DNA of 64,000 nucleotides, taken from an uncultured Ruminococcus sp. (lineage in GTDB: Bacteria > Bacillota > Clostridia > Oscillospirales > Acutalibacteraceae). The translations under genes and the position numbers were made by a program. The stretch is taken from the NCBI GenBank assembly GCA_902778175.1, contig CACYWT010000021.1:1-64000 (forward strand), read 5' to 3'. Each line of letters opens with the position of its first letter. The first letter of the stretch is position 1. The notes beneath the pieces were generated by a model that ran no database searches, had not been told where the DNA came from, and saw only the letters and a program-made list of their open reading frames with translations. Shown piece by piece: positions 51,238 through 59,371 of the stretch.

Positions 51238-51275
51238 AAAGGAGACATCTTAAAAGCAGGATGTCTCCTTTTTTT
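51238..51275 (+). terminator. Rho-independent terminator after murA
   Basis: AAAGGAGACATC and GATGTCTCCTTT form a 12-bp stem followed by TTTTT. Confidence 0.93.
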
Positions 51276-51349
51276 GAATCCGTTTCAGACTTTGCTGTAC
51301 GGTTCTGATTTTATTCTGCTTTTACATTTATTTACAGGGGTGTTTTTTT

Positions 51350-52138
51350 GTGCCGAGATTATATCCGTTATTCAGCGGAAGCAGTGGAAACTGCTATTAC
51401 ATAGGATCAGCGCAGAGCGGTATACTTATTGATGCCGGGCGCAGTGCAAAACAGATAGAGAATTCTCTTGCAGAGCGCGGACTGGATATCAGAAATGTCC
51501 GTGCCGTATTTGTAACGCATGAACATTCCGATCATATACAGGGACTTCGTGTACTTGCGTCGCGCCACAGACTGCCCGTATACGCCTCAGCAGGCACGAT
51601 ACGCGCTCTTGAGGAAAAGGGACATATAAATGAAAAAATATCCGTATACGAGCTTCACGACGGCGGTGCTGACGCCGCAGATATGCACATCACGGCATTT
51701 CATACATCACACGACTGCGCCGAGGGCTGCGGCTATGTGGTGGAAACGGCGGACAGCAGAAAAACTGCTTTTGCCACCGATACCGGAATGATAACAGATG
51801 AAATAAGATCAGCCATTTCGGGTTGTGACACTGTCGTTCTTGAATCAAATCATGATATCCGTATGCTGGAAAACGGTCCCTATCCGTACATTCTGAAAAA
51901 GAGGATCCTTTCGGAATACGGACATCTTTCAAATGACGCCTGCGCAGATACTGCCGTAGGACTTATCAGGAGCGGAACGACAAGGATACTGCTTGCGCAT
52001 CTCAGCAAGGAAAACAATATTCCCATGCTTGCCGAGCAGACCAGCGTATGTGCTTTTGAGGAAGAAAAAATGAAAAGAAATATTGACTATATGCTTACCG
52101 TTGTCGGGGAAAACGGCTGCGGCTGCATTATGTACTGA
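51350..52138 (+). CDS. MBL-fold hydrolase (YycJ/WalJ type)
   Basis: A 262-residue metallo-beta-lactamase-fold protein starting at GTG after AGGGGTG. The zinc motif is HEHSDHIQGL near residues 61-70; other metal-ligand segments are TSHDCAEG, FATDTGM and SNHD. This length and the opening LYPLFSGSSGNCYYIG match YycJ/WalJ, a presumed exonuclease linked to cell-wall or DNA maintenance. The rlmH gene follows 10 bp later, the same order as in many Firmicutes. Confidence 0.85.
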   Translation: MPRLYPLFSGSSGNCYYIGSAQSGILIDAGRSAKQIENSLAERGLDIRNVRAVFVTHEHSDHIQGLRVLASRHRLPVYASAGTIRALEEKGHINEKISVYELHDGGADAADMHITAFHTSHDCAEGCGYVVETADSRKTAFATDTGMITDEIRSAISGCDTVVLESNHDIRMLENGPYPYILKKRILSEYGHLSNDACADTAVGLIRSGTTRILLAHLSKENNIPMLAEQTSVCAFEEEKMKRNIDYMLTVVGENGCGCIMY

Positions 52139-52147
52139 GGGAATACC

Positions 52148-52630
52148 ATGATAAAGATAACTATCCTCTGTGTAGGAAAGCTGAAGGAGGAATACTGGCG
52201 GCAGGCGTGTGCCGAATATTCCAAGAGAATGACCCGTTTTGCAGATTTTTCCATAATCGAGGTAAACGAGGAACGTATGCCTGACGAACCGTCGCAGGCG
52301 CAGATAGAGAATACCCTGCGCAAAGAGGGTGAGAGGCTTATTGCGAAGATGCCTTCCGGATCTGCGGTAATACCGATGTGCATTGAAGGCAGGCAGTATG
52401 ATTCGCCATCTCTTGCTGCGGAAATAGAGGATCTTGCATCGGCAGGATACAGTCACATATTTTTTGTTATCGGCGGATCGTGGGGGCTTTCGGACGAAGT
52501 AAAGAAATGTGCAAAAATAAAGCTGTCCATGTCGAAAATGACGTTTCCGCACCAGCTTGCGAGGGTCATGCTGTGCGAGCAGATATACCGTGCTTTTCAG
52601 ATAAACGGCGGCGGAAAATACCATAAATAA
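52148..52630 (+). CDS. rlmH: 23S rRNA (pseudouridine1915-N3)-methyltransferase RlmH
   Basis: A 160-residue SPOUT methyltransferase. It opens IKITILCVGKLKEEYW and has the SAM-knot motif FFVIGGSWGLSDEV with the C-terminal PHQLARVMLCEQIYRAF and GGKYHK, all diagnostic. It acts on helix 69 of 23S rRNA in the assembled ribosome, using S-adenosylmethionine. It is co-transcribed with the MBL-fold gene 10 bp upstream. Confidence 0.95.
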   Translation: MIKITILCVGKLKEEYWRQACAEYSKRMTRFADFSIIEVNEERMPDEPSQAQIENTLRKEGERLIAKMPSGSAVIPMCIEGRQYDSPSLAAEIEDLASAGYSHIFFVIGGSWGLSDEVKKCAKIKLSMSKMTFPHQLARVMLCEQIYRAFQINGGGKYHK

Positions 52631-52693
52631 TGAATAAAGACAGTGTGATGTGCATATATTATTACCGTACAATAATAAATCGGTGGTGATAAT

Positions 52694-53242
52694 ATGTCGA
52701 AATACAGCAGCAGTTCATTTTCGTCCGCAGGGGCAGGAGCGGTATCCCGTCCGGAGGGTTTCAGCTTTTCCGCTTTTTTCAGAAAATATAAGCACTATAT
52801 TGTTTCCATAGCAATAGCCCTTGCGGTCGGCATACTCGGAGGTATAATCACCTATCTCGGCATGGGGGAATTCAATTCTCTGAACCAGCCGCCCTTATCG
52901 CCGCCGGGATTTCTTTTTCCGGTGGTATGGTCGGTACTTTATGTGCTGATGGGTGTAGGTGCAGCGAGAGTATACAAAAAGGACGGAAATCTGTTTTCGC
53001 CTGCGCTTAAAGTATATGCTGCGCAGTTGTTTTTCAATTTTTTCTGGAGCGTATTCTTTTTCGGGTTCGGGCTGTATTGGTTCTCGTTTATATGGCTTGC
53101 AGTTTTATGGGGACTTGTGCTTGCGATGATAATACTTTTCAAAAACACTGACAATGCGGCAGCGTATATGCAGATACCGTATATATTATGGCTGACATTT
53201 GCGGCATACCTCAATATCGGGATAGCATTTCTTAATGCATGA
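52694..53242 (+). CDS. TspO/MBR-family protein
   Basis: A 182-residue membrane protein. After a 35-residue Ser-rich cytoplasmic tail come five helices of the TspO family, with FNSLNQPPLSPPGFLFPVVW, then VLYVLMGVGAARVYK and a Trp-rich third and fourth helix (FFNFFWSVFFFG). TspO proteins bind porphyrins and haem-related compounds and respond to stress. The N-terminal extension is longer than usual. It has its own GGTGG site. Confidence 0.9.
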   Translation: MSKYSSSSFSSAGAGAVSRPEGFSFSAFFRKYKHYIVSIAIALAVGILGGIITYLGMGEFNSLNQPPLSPPGFLFPVVWSVLYVLMGVGAARVYKKDGNLFSPALKVYAAQLFFNFFWSVFFFGFGLYWFSFIWLAVLWGLVLAMIILFKNTDNAAAYMQIPYILWLTFAAYLNIGIAFLNA

Positions 53243-53311
53243 CCGTAGCGCGGCAAAGAAAGGCAAAAAGAAAAAAGGCGACCGGCAGAGATTGTTCCGG
53301 ACAGCCTTGGT

Positions 53312-53356
53312 AAAAAGAGTAACCGTTGTTTTTCGGGACAAGCGGTTACTTTTTTC
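53312..53356 (+). terminator. Terminator after the TspO-like gene
   Basis: AGTAACCG (53318-53325) and CGGTTACT (53343-53350) with flanking A and T tracts, ending TTTTTTC. It is the main feature in the 53243-53586 gap, with the repeat at 53459 and the promoter at 53523. Confidence 0.8.
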
Positions 53357-53458
53357 TGCATTTTTTACGGAATTACACCGGATAATATACTTATTCCTGA
53401 AAGGTCTGAATACCGCTTATTGTTATAATGTTCTATGAATTTCTATCTCTGCCTTCAG

Positions 53459-53500
53459 AAGGAGTTACTGTTGTCTTAATTAAGGAGTTACTGTTGTCTT
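53459..53500. repeat. 19-bp direct repeat
   Basis: AAGGAGTTACTGTTGTCTT occurs at 53459-53477 and 53482-53500, separated by AATT, just upstream of the tmk promoter. The function is unknown; it may be a local duplication. Confidence 0.7.
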
Positions 53501-53522
53501 GCTAAGTTGTTAATTAAGATAC

Positions 53523-53551
53523 TTGTAAACACAGTATAAATATGGTATAAT
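53523..53551 (+). promoter_or_regulatory. Promoter of tmk
   Basis: TTGTAA (53523-53528), 17 bp, TATAAT (53546-53551). Confidence 0.65.
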
Positions 53552-53586
53552 TGATTCATTCCTGTCTGGAAGTGAGTTGAAAAACT

Positions 53587-54213
53587 ATGGAAAAAGGAAA
53601 ATTTATTGTCTTTGAAGGACTGGACGGCTCCGGTAAGGGAACGCAGCTCCGTCTTTTTGCCGAGGAGCTCAGGCGCCGCGGCAGACGTGTATATGAAACA
53701 GCAGAACCTACCGCCTCCTCCACCGGAGGTATGATACGCGACGCTCTCGGCGGCTTTGTGCAGAGAGATGCATACGAGCTTTCCGCGCTCTTTCTCGCTG
53801 ACCGTATCTTCCATAATGTAAATCCGAAAAACGGTATTCGCAAATTCATCGACGAGGGGATAGACGTTATCTGCGACAGATATTACTATTCATCCTTTGC
53901 TTATCAGGGTATCGACGCAGACCTCGGCTGGGTGATGCAGCTCAATATCGGCTGCCGCGAAATTCTTCGCCCCGATCTTTGTATCTTCCTCGATGCGGAT
54001 ATTGATTCCTGCGACGAGAGGATATCCTCAAGCCGCCTTGACCGCGAGATATATGAGAATAAACAGGCTCAGGCGCGTATCCGCAGCCGCTTTTTCGAGG
54101 TGTTTGACAAACTCGGGGACAGTGAAAATATAAAAATCGTCAATGCCGCAAGGGATATACCTTCGGTGTCGGCTGATATAATAAAAATCTATGACAGCAT
54201 AAAGGAGAAATGA
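53587..54213 (+). CDS. tmk: Thymidylate kinase
   Basis: A 208-residue enzyme that phosphorylates dTMP to dTDP. P-loop FEGLDGSGKGTQ at residues about 8-19, the DRY motif (CDRYYYSSFAYQG) near 97-109 and a lid Arg region (SSRLDREIYEN). The P-loop has Gly-Lys-Gly-Thr, one of the normal tmk variants. It lies four bases before the O-acetylhomoserine gene and forms an operon with it. Confidence 0.93.
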   Translation: MEKGKFIVFEGLDGSGKGTQLRLFAEELRRRGRRVYETAEPTASSTGGMIRDALGGFVQRDAYELSALFLADRIFHNVNPKNGIRKFIDEGIDVICDRYYYSSFAYQGIDADLGWVMQLNIGCREILRPDLCIFLDADIDSCDERISSSRLDREIYENKQAQARIRSRFFEVFDKLGDSENIKIVNAARDIPSVSADIIKIYDSIKEK

Positions 54214-54217
54214 AAAA

Positions 54218-55489
54218 ATGGGATACCATATCAACACAAAATGCCTGCAGGCAGGCTATGATCCGAAAAACGGCGAACCGCGCGTTATTCCGATCGTACA
54301 GAGCACTACCTTCAAATATGACAGTGCCGCTACCCTCGGAAAGCTTTTTGATCTTGAGGAGGACGGCTTCTTCTATACCCGTCTGACTAACCCTACCCTC
54401 AGCGCCGTTGCTGCAAAGATCGCAGAGCTTGAGGGCGGTGTCGGAGCAATGCTCACCGCTTCCGGTCAGGCTGCAAATATGATCTCTGTGACAAATATCT
54501 GTCACGCAGGCGATCATGTAGTATGCGCTGCCGCAATTTACGGCGGTACATTCAACCTTTTCAACAAATCCCTGCGTGAGCTTGGTATAGATTTTACCTT
54601 CCTCCGTCCCGATGCAACAGAAGATGAAATAGCTGCTTCATTCAAGGATAATACTAAGGCAGTGTTTATCGAGAGCGTATCCAATCCCTCGCTTGATGTT
54701 GCGGATATCGAAACATATGTCCGTCAGGCTCATGCTCACGGTGTTCCTCTCATTGTTGATAATACCTTCCCGACACCGGTTAATTTCAGACCTATCGAGT
54801 GGGGCGCTGATATCGTGACCCATTCCACGACAAAGTATATGGACGGCCATGCTGTTGCTCTCGGCGGCGTTATCGTTGACAGCGGTAATTTTGACTGGAC
54901 AAGCGGCAAGTTCCCGATGTTTACCGAGCCTGATGAATCATATCACGGCGTAGTTTATTCTGAACGCTTTGGCAGAGCCGCATATATCACAAAGGCAACA
55001 ACTCACCTTATGCGCGATTACGGCGCTCAGCAAAGCCCGCAGAATGCTTTCCTGCTCAATATCGGACTGGAAACGCTTTTCCTGAGAATGGAACGTCATT
55101 GTCAGAATGCTCTTGCCGTTGCCAGATTCCTTGAGGCTAACGATAAAATTGAATGGGTAAGCTTCCCCGGACTTGAAAGCAACAAGTATTACGAGCGCTG
55201 CAAAAAGCTTATGCCGAACGGCAGCTGCGGAGTTATCTCCTTCGGCGTAAAGGGCGGCAGAGAAAAGGCAATGCAGTTCATGGATAATCTTGATATGATC
55301 AAGCTTGTGATCCATGTTGCAGACGCAAGGACCTGCGCGCTGCATCCTGCAAGCACGACCCACAGACAGATGAACGATCAGCAACTTGAAGAATGCGGCG
55401 TAAAGCCGAATCTTATCAGAATGAGCGTTGGTCTTGAATACATTGATGATATCATTGCCGATATACAGCAGGCGCTTGATAAGATCTGA
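54218..55489 (+). CDS. O-acetylhomoserine sulfhydrylase (Cys/Met-metabolism PLP enzyme)
   Basis: A 423-residue PLP-dependent enzyme of the Cys/Met metabolism family, at the length of the MetY type. The PLP Lys is K206 in HSTTKYMDGHAVALGG. Other motifs are the aromatic loop Tyr in YTRLTNPTLSA, ASGQAANM and the C-terminal substrate site SVGLEYIDDI. It makes homocysteine from O-acetylhomoserine and sulfide. It is encoded right after tmk, an unusual partner with no metabolic link I can see. Confidence 0.88.
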   Translation: MGYHINTKCLQAGYDPKNGEPRVIPIVQSTTFKYDSAATLGKLFDLEEDGFFYTRLTNPTLSAVAAKIAELEGGVGAMLTASGQAANMISVTNICHAGDHVVCAAAIYGGTFNLFNKSLRELGIDFTFLRPDATEDEIAASFKDNTKAVFIESVSNPSLDVADIETYVRQAHAHGVPLIVDNTFPTPVNFRPIEWGADIVTHSTTKYMDGHAVALGGVIVDSGNFDWTSGKFPMFTEPDESYHGVVYSERFGRAAYITKATTHLMRDYGAQQSPQNAFLLNIGLETLFLRMERHCQNALAVARFLEANDKIEWVSFPGLESNKYYERCKKLMPNGSCGVISFGVKGGREKAMQFMDNLDMIKLVIHVADARTCALHPASTTHRQMNDQQLEECGVKPNLIRMSVGLEYIDDIIADIQQALDKI

Positions 55490-55498
55490 TATTATAAA

Positions 55499-55524
55499 AC
55501 GGACACCCCGAAAGGAGTGTCCGT
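55499..55524. terminator. Bidirectional terminator between convergent genes
   Basis: ACGGACACCCC-GAAA-GGAGTGTCCGT; on the minus strand it is followed by TTTTATAAT, on the plus strand by AATTCTG. It serves the two genes that converge here. Confidence 0.8.
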
Positions 55525-55533
55525 AATTCTGTA

Positions 55534-56979
55534 TTATGATGTCTGAGATAAGGAATTATCAGGTTCGTTGCTGTAGGTGTAATCGAGACCGTAAAGCTTG
55601 AAAGCTTCGTTGAACATTACATTTGCGTCATCATATTTCTTGTAAAGGGATTCGCCCATCATTATAACGGCGATAAAGGTATGTCCGTCCATCGTTGCCG
55701 ATGCTACGACAGAGGTTCCGGCTTCGTCAGTAAATCCGGTCTTCATTCCGTCACAGTAGGGAGAATAGTTTTCGCTGTCGGGCTGGATAAGCTTGTTTGA
55801 GTTTGTCCAGTAAAGCGTATCGGGCATATAGACTTCCGTTTCATCTTCGGAGCTTTCGTCAGCCGAAACTTCGCTGTCTGCCGCTGAGGACTCAGTGCTG
55901 ATTTCAGCGGCGGATTTTTCGGATTCCTGCTCGGAGGACGGCGTTTTTGTTTCCTCGGAGGGTTCCTTGATGAGTTCACATTCTCTTTCCGCCTTTGCGC
56001 AGGATTCCTTTATGAGAGGGATCGTCCTTGCATATGCGGCTATTCTCGCAAGATCCTCGGCGCAGGTGTAATGATCGTCGTCGTGCCAGCCGTCAGGAGT
56101 TACATAATGTGTGCCCTTGCAGCCTATACCCTTGGCAGCCTCATTTACGAGGGACATGAATAATTCAACAGCCTTTTCATTTGAAAGTTTTTCGTTTCCG
56201 GAATACATTTTTGCGGCATTGACGGCGATAGTATAAGCAGCGTCATTGCCTGAGGGAAGCATGAGGGCGTCGATCAGATCGCTGAATGTCATTTTCATTC
56301 CGACCATAAGACCTGCTGTGCTTGAATCCCAGTTGATAAGACCTATTTCATCGCCTACGGTTATGACAGTATCGGCAGGAATGATCTTTGCACCGACGAC
56401 AGCAGTCAGCATTTTTGTCGTGCTTGCCGGATAGAGCTTATCGGTACCGCTGCGCTCATAGATGACTTTGTCGGCATCTGCATCGTATAAAAGAAGATAT
56501 CTTGCAGTTGCGTTGGCGTCTATTGCTGCCTTGCTGTCTGAAGGAAGTCTTTTAGTATCTCTTGCAAAGGTCCCTGTCGGTTCATAGCTGAGCTTTTCGG
56601 GTTTGCTCTCTTCTTTTTCCGGAGCCTTGCTTACGGGCTTGCTTTCGGCTTTATCAGCTTTGACAGAATAAACGGAGCTTTCGCTGCTGACGGAGGAATT
56701 GTTCTTTTTGAACATTCCTGTCATTGCTGCGATCCCTGCGCTGCCTGCAAGAAGGATTACAGCGGCAAGTACAATTACAAAACCGGTTTTCTTTTTTTTC
56801 TTCGGGGGCTTTCTGCGATGAGGTCTGTCATTTCTGTGAGGAGCGGATATTTTTTCCGGAGCAGGATTCAATTCCGCCTCCGGGTCTGCAGGGGGTTCCT
56901 TGTCGGCATATTCCTCAAGCAGCTGAGAATATATATCCACAAACTCTTCATTTCTGAAATCATCTTTTTTTTCAGACAT
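55534..56979 (-). CDS. D-alanyl-D-alanine carboxypeptidase (S11 family)
   Basis: A 481-residue membrane-bound serine enzyme. An acidic then basic N-tail leads to one helix (TGFVIVLAAVILLAGSAG, residues about 65-88), so it is a type II anchored protein and not a cleaved-signal DacA. Active-site motifs are SxxK (S186-TTK189), SGN near 240 and KTG near 418. Between SGN and KTG is an insert of about 55 low-complexity Ser/Glu residues. It trims the terminal D-Ala of the peptidoglycan pentapeptide. The acidic insert is unusual for the family and would lie outside the membrane. Confidence 0.88.
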   Translation of the reverse strand: MSEKKDDFRNEEFVDIYSQLLEEYADKEPPADPEAELNPAPEKISAPHRNDRPHRRKPPKKKKKTGFVIVLAAVILLAGSAGIAAMTGMFKKNNSSVSSESSVYSVKADKAESKPVSKAPEKEESKPEKLSYEPTGTFARDTKRLPSDSKAAIDANATARYLLLYDADADKVIYERSGTDKLYPASTTKMLTAVVGAKIIPADTVITVGDEIGLINWDSSTAGLMVGMKMTFSDLIDALMLPSGNDAAYTIAVNAAKMYSGNEKLSNEKAVELFMSLVNEAAKGIGCKGTHYVTPDGWHDDDHYTCAEDLARIAAYARTIPLIKESCAKAERECELIKEPSEETKTPSSEQESEKSAAEISTESSAADSEVSADESSEDETEVYMPDTLYWTNSNKLIQPDSENYSPYCDGMKTGFTDEAGTSVVASATMDGHTFIAVIMMGESLYKKYDDANVMFNEAFKLYGLDYTYSNEPDNSLSQTS

Positions 56980-57183
56980 TACCCTTTACCTTCCCTTATA
57001 TATTTTTTACTATAATATTATGCCATTGAGGTCATTGATTGTCAATCGGAATAGTGTAACAATATTTCTGCCATTTAAGGGAATAATAAGTTAAATTTTC
57101 CCCGATTGCAGGCTGTTTTTCAGGATCCGACAGAACTTTGCAAAAAAACACAGGCAAAAATTCAATAAATCTTTGTCAATCGG

Positions 57184-57212
57184 TTGCAAATGAGAGTAAA
57201 ATATTGTAAAAT
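57184..57212 (+). promoter_or_regulatory. Promoter of pgi
   Basis: TTGCAA (57184-57189), 17 bp, TAAAAT (57207-57212). Confidence 0.6.
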
Positions 57213-57267
57213 ATACTTATACTTTATGCTCCGCATTGAACGGAGTCTGATTAAGGAGGATAATCAT

Positions 57268-58605
57268 ATGGCTGTTACTTTAAGTGATAAGCACGTTAAA
57301 CAATTCATCAGCGCTGAGGAATATCAGGCAATAGCTCCTCAGATCGCAGCTGCACACACGCTCCTGCATGACAAGACCGGTCTTGGCAATGATTTCACCG
57401 GTTGGGTCGATCTTCCTGTTGACTATGACAAGGACGAATTCGACAGGATCAAAAAGGCTGCCGCTAAGATCAAAGAAAATACAGATATTTTCGTAGTTAT
57501 CGGTATTGGCGGTTCTTATCTCGGCGCGCGCGCTGCGATAGAATTCCTCAGATCCCCGAATTACAATGCTCTTCCCAAGGATACTCCCGATATTTATTTC
57601 ACCGGTAATTCTATCAGTTCCACAGCTCTCAGCGAGCTTCTGAAGATCTGCGAGGGCAAGGATATTTCTATAAATATGATCTCTAAGTCAGGCACGACCA
57701 CAGAGCCTGCTATCGCTTTCCGTGTTTTCCGTGAGCTTCTGGAGAAGAAGTACGGCAAGGAAGGCGCAAAGGAGAGAATTTTCTGTACAACAGATAAGGC
57801 TAAGGGTACGCTCAAGCAGCTCGCAGACAGAGAAGGCTATGAAACTTTCGTAGTTCCTGATGACGTAGGCGGACGCTACAGTGTTCTTACAGCAGTAGGA
57901 CTTCTTCCGATAGCTGTTTCCGGCGCAGATATCGACGCTCTTATGGGCGGAGCTGCAAAGGCAAGAGAAGAACTTATGGATACCGACCTCGACAAGAACG
58001 ATTGCTATAAATATGCAGCTATCCGCAATATCCTTTACCGCAAGGGAAAACTTATCGAGCTTCTCGTGAGCTATGAGCCTTCATTCACACTTATGAACGA
58101 ATGGTGGAAACAGCTCTTCGGTGAGAGCGAGGGCAAGGATCAGAAGGGTCTTTTCCCGGCAAGCGTAGTATTTTCGACCGATCTTCATTCGATGGGTCAG
58201 TTCATTCAGGACGGTACAAGAACAATGTTTGAAACAGTTGTACAGATCGACAAGCCCAAGTATGAGATCACTATCGGCACAGATCCTGAAAATGTGGACG
58301 GACTTAACTTCCTTTCGGGCAAGACCGTTGATTTCGTAAACAAAAAGGCTTTCGAGGGCACAGTTCTTGCTCATACAGACGGCAAGGTTCCTAATGTAGT
58401 GCTTACAATGGCTGATACAAGTGAAGCAGAGCTTGGATATCTCATTTATTTCTTCGAGAAGGCTTGCGCTGTAAGCGGCTATACACTGGGCATTAATCCG
58501 TTCAATCAGCCCGGCGTTGAAAGCTACAAGAAAAATATGTTTGCCCTGCTCGGCAAACCCGGCTATGAGGATCAGAAAGAAGCCCTTGAAGCAAGATTGA
58601 AATAA
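57268..58605 (+). CDS. pgi: Glucose-6-phosphate isomerase
   Basis: A 445-residue glycolytic enzyme interconverting glucose-6-phosphate and fructose-6-phosphate. The start is 57268 after AAGGAGG; the open frame extends 28 codons upstream through the promoter. The sugar-phosphate site [15 protein letters not shown], the [14 protein letters not shown] signature, the catalytic Glu in GQFIQDGTR and [16 protein letters not shown] are all present. The length fits the short bacterial type. Confidence 0.96.
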   Translation: MAVTLSDKHVKQFISAEEYQAIAPQIAAAHTLLHDKTGLGNDFTGWVDLPVDYDKDEFDRIKKAAAKIKENTDIFVVIGIGGSYLGARAAIEFLRSPNYNALPKDTPDIYFTGNSISSTALSELLKICEGKDISINMISKSGTTTEPAIAFRVFRELLEKKYGKEGAKERIFCTTDKAKGTLKQLADREGYETFVVPDDVGGRYSVLTAVGLLPIAVSGADIDALMGGAAKAREELMDTDLDKNDCYKYAAIRNILYRKGKLIELLVSYEPSFTLMNEWWKQLFGESEGKDQKGLFPASVVFSTDLHSMGQFIQDGTRTMFETVVQIDKPKYEITIGTDPENVDGLNFLSGKTVDFVNKKAFEGTVLAHTDGKVPNVVLTMADTSEAELGYLIYFFEKACAVSGYTLGINPFNQPGVESYKKNMFALLGKPGYEDQKEALEARLK

Positions 58606-58649
58606 TAAATTGTGATATTAATTTTTAATAAAAAATATGCTGCAAAAGG

Positions 58650-58678
58650 TTGACAGTTCGTCAAATTTAATATAATAT
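58650..58678 (+). promoter_or_regulatory. Promoter of the small P-loop gene
   Basis: TTGACA (58650-58655) with TAATAT (58673-58678) at 17 bp; an overlapping TATAAT at 58671 is at 15 bp. Confidence 0.6.
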
Positions 58679-58731
58679 ATAAGTATAGCAGTATAAGCCG
58701 TAAGGCACTATATTCAAGGAGGCAAAAAATT

Positions 58732-59148
58732 ATGGTTAAACTTATTGTCGGTAAGAAGGGCACAGGTAAAACAAAGAAGCTCATTACATTGGCAAATGAA
58801 GCTGTTGAGAATTCAAACGGCAATGTTGTAGTTATCGAGAAGGGTTCAAAGCTTACTTATGATGTTACTCATAAAGCTCGTCTGATAGATACAGAGCATT
58901 ATTCGATCTCGGGTTATGATACATTCTTCGGCTTCCTGAGCGGACTCTGCGCAGGAAACTATGATGTGACCGACGTTCTTGTTGATTCAACATTCAAGAT
59001 TGGCGGAACCAATTTTGATGAATTTGCAGAATTTATTGAGAAGATCAATACACTTGCTGCCAAGACCGATACACAGTTTACATTCCTTGTATCTGCTGAT
59101 GAATCTGAACTTCCTCAGACGCTCAAAGCAGTTGCAGATAAGATCTGA
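58732..59148 (+). CDS. Small P-loop protein of unknown function
   Basis: A 138-residue protein with a Walker A (VGKKGTGKTKK) at residues about 6-16, a strand (VVVIEKGSKLTYDV) and a weak Walker B (VTDVLVDSTF). It ends with FTFLVSADESELPQTLKAVA. It looks like a minimal P-loop ATPase, of a type often found alone in Firmicutes. It has its own promoter, an AAGGAGG site and a strong terminator, which suggests a real monocistronic gene. Function unknown. Confidence 0.75.
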   Translation: MVKLIVGKKGTGKTKKLITLANEAVENSNGNVVVIEKGSKLTYDVTHKARLIDTEHYSISGYDTFFGFLSGLCAGNYDVTDVLVDSTFKIGGTNFDEFAEFIEKINTLAAKTDTQFTFLVSADESELPQTLKAVADKI

Positions 59149-59170
59149 TAATATATTAATGATCTTGATT

Positions 59171-59207
59171 CCGCTTATGATCCGCAAAGGGTCATAAGCG
59201 GTTTTTT
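59171..59207 (+). terminator. Rho-independent terminator
   Basis: CCGCTTATGA and TCATAAGCGG form a 10-bp stem followed by TTTTTTG. Confidence 0.9.
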
Positions 59208-59320
59208 GTCATAATTTGGTATTTTTGTATAAATACTAAAATAGTGATAATACTCAGCGGTAATTGTAAAATAATATGTAATAATATATAATAATTAATA
59301 CTAAATTTTAAAAAATTATA

Positions 59321-59349
59321 TTGAAAAAATAAATGCATTTTGCTATAAT
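59321..59349 (+). promoter_or_regulatory. Promoter of the TPR-GGDEF gene
   Basis: TTGAAA (59321-59326), 17 bp, TATAAT (59344-59349), only about 16 bases before the GGAGG site. Confidence 0.65.
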
Positions 59350-59371
59350 GTAATAGAATGGAGGTATGGAA

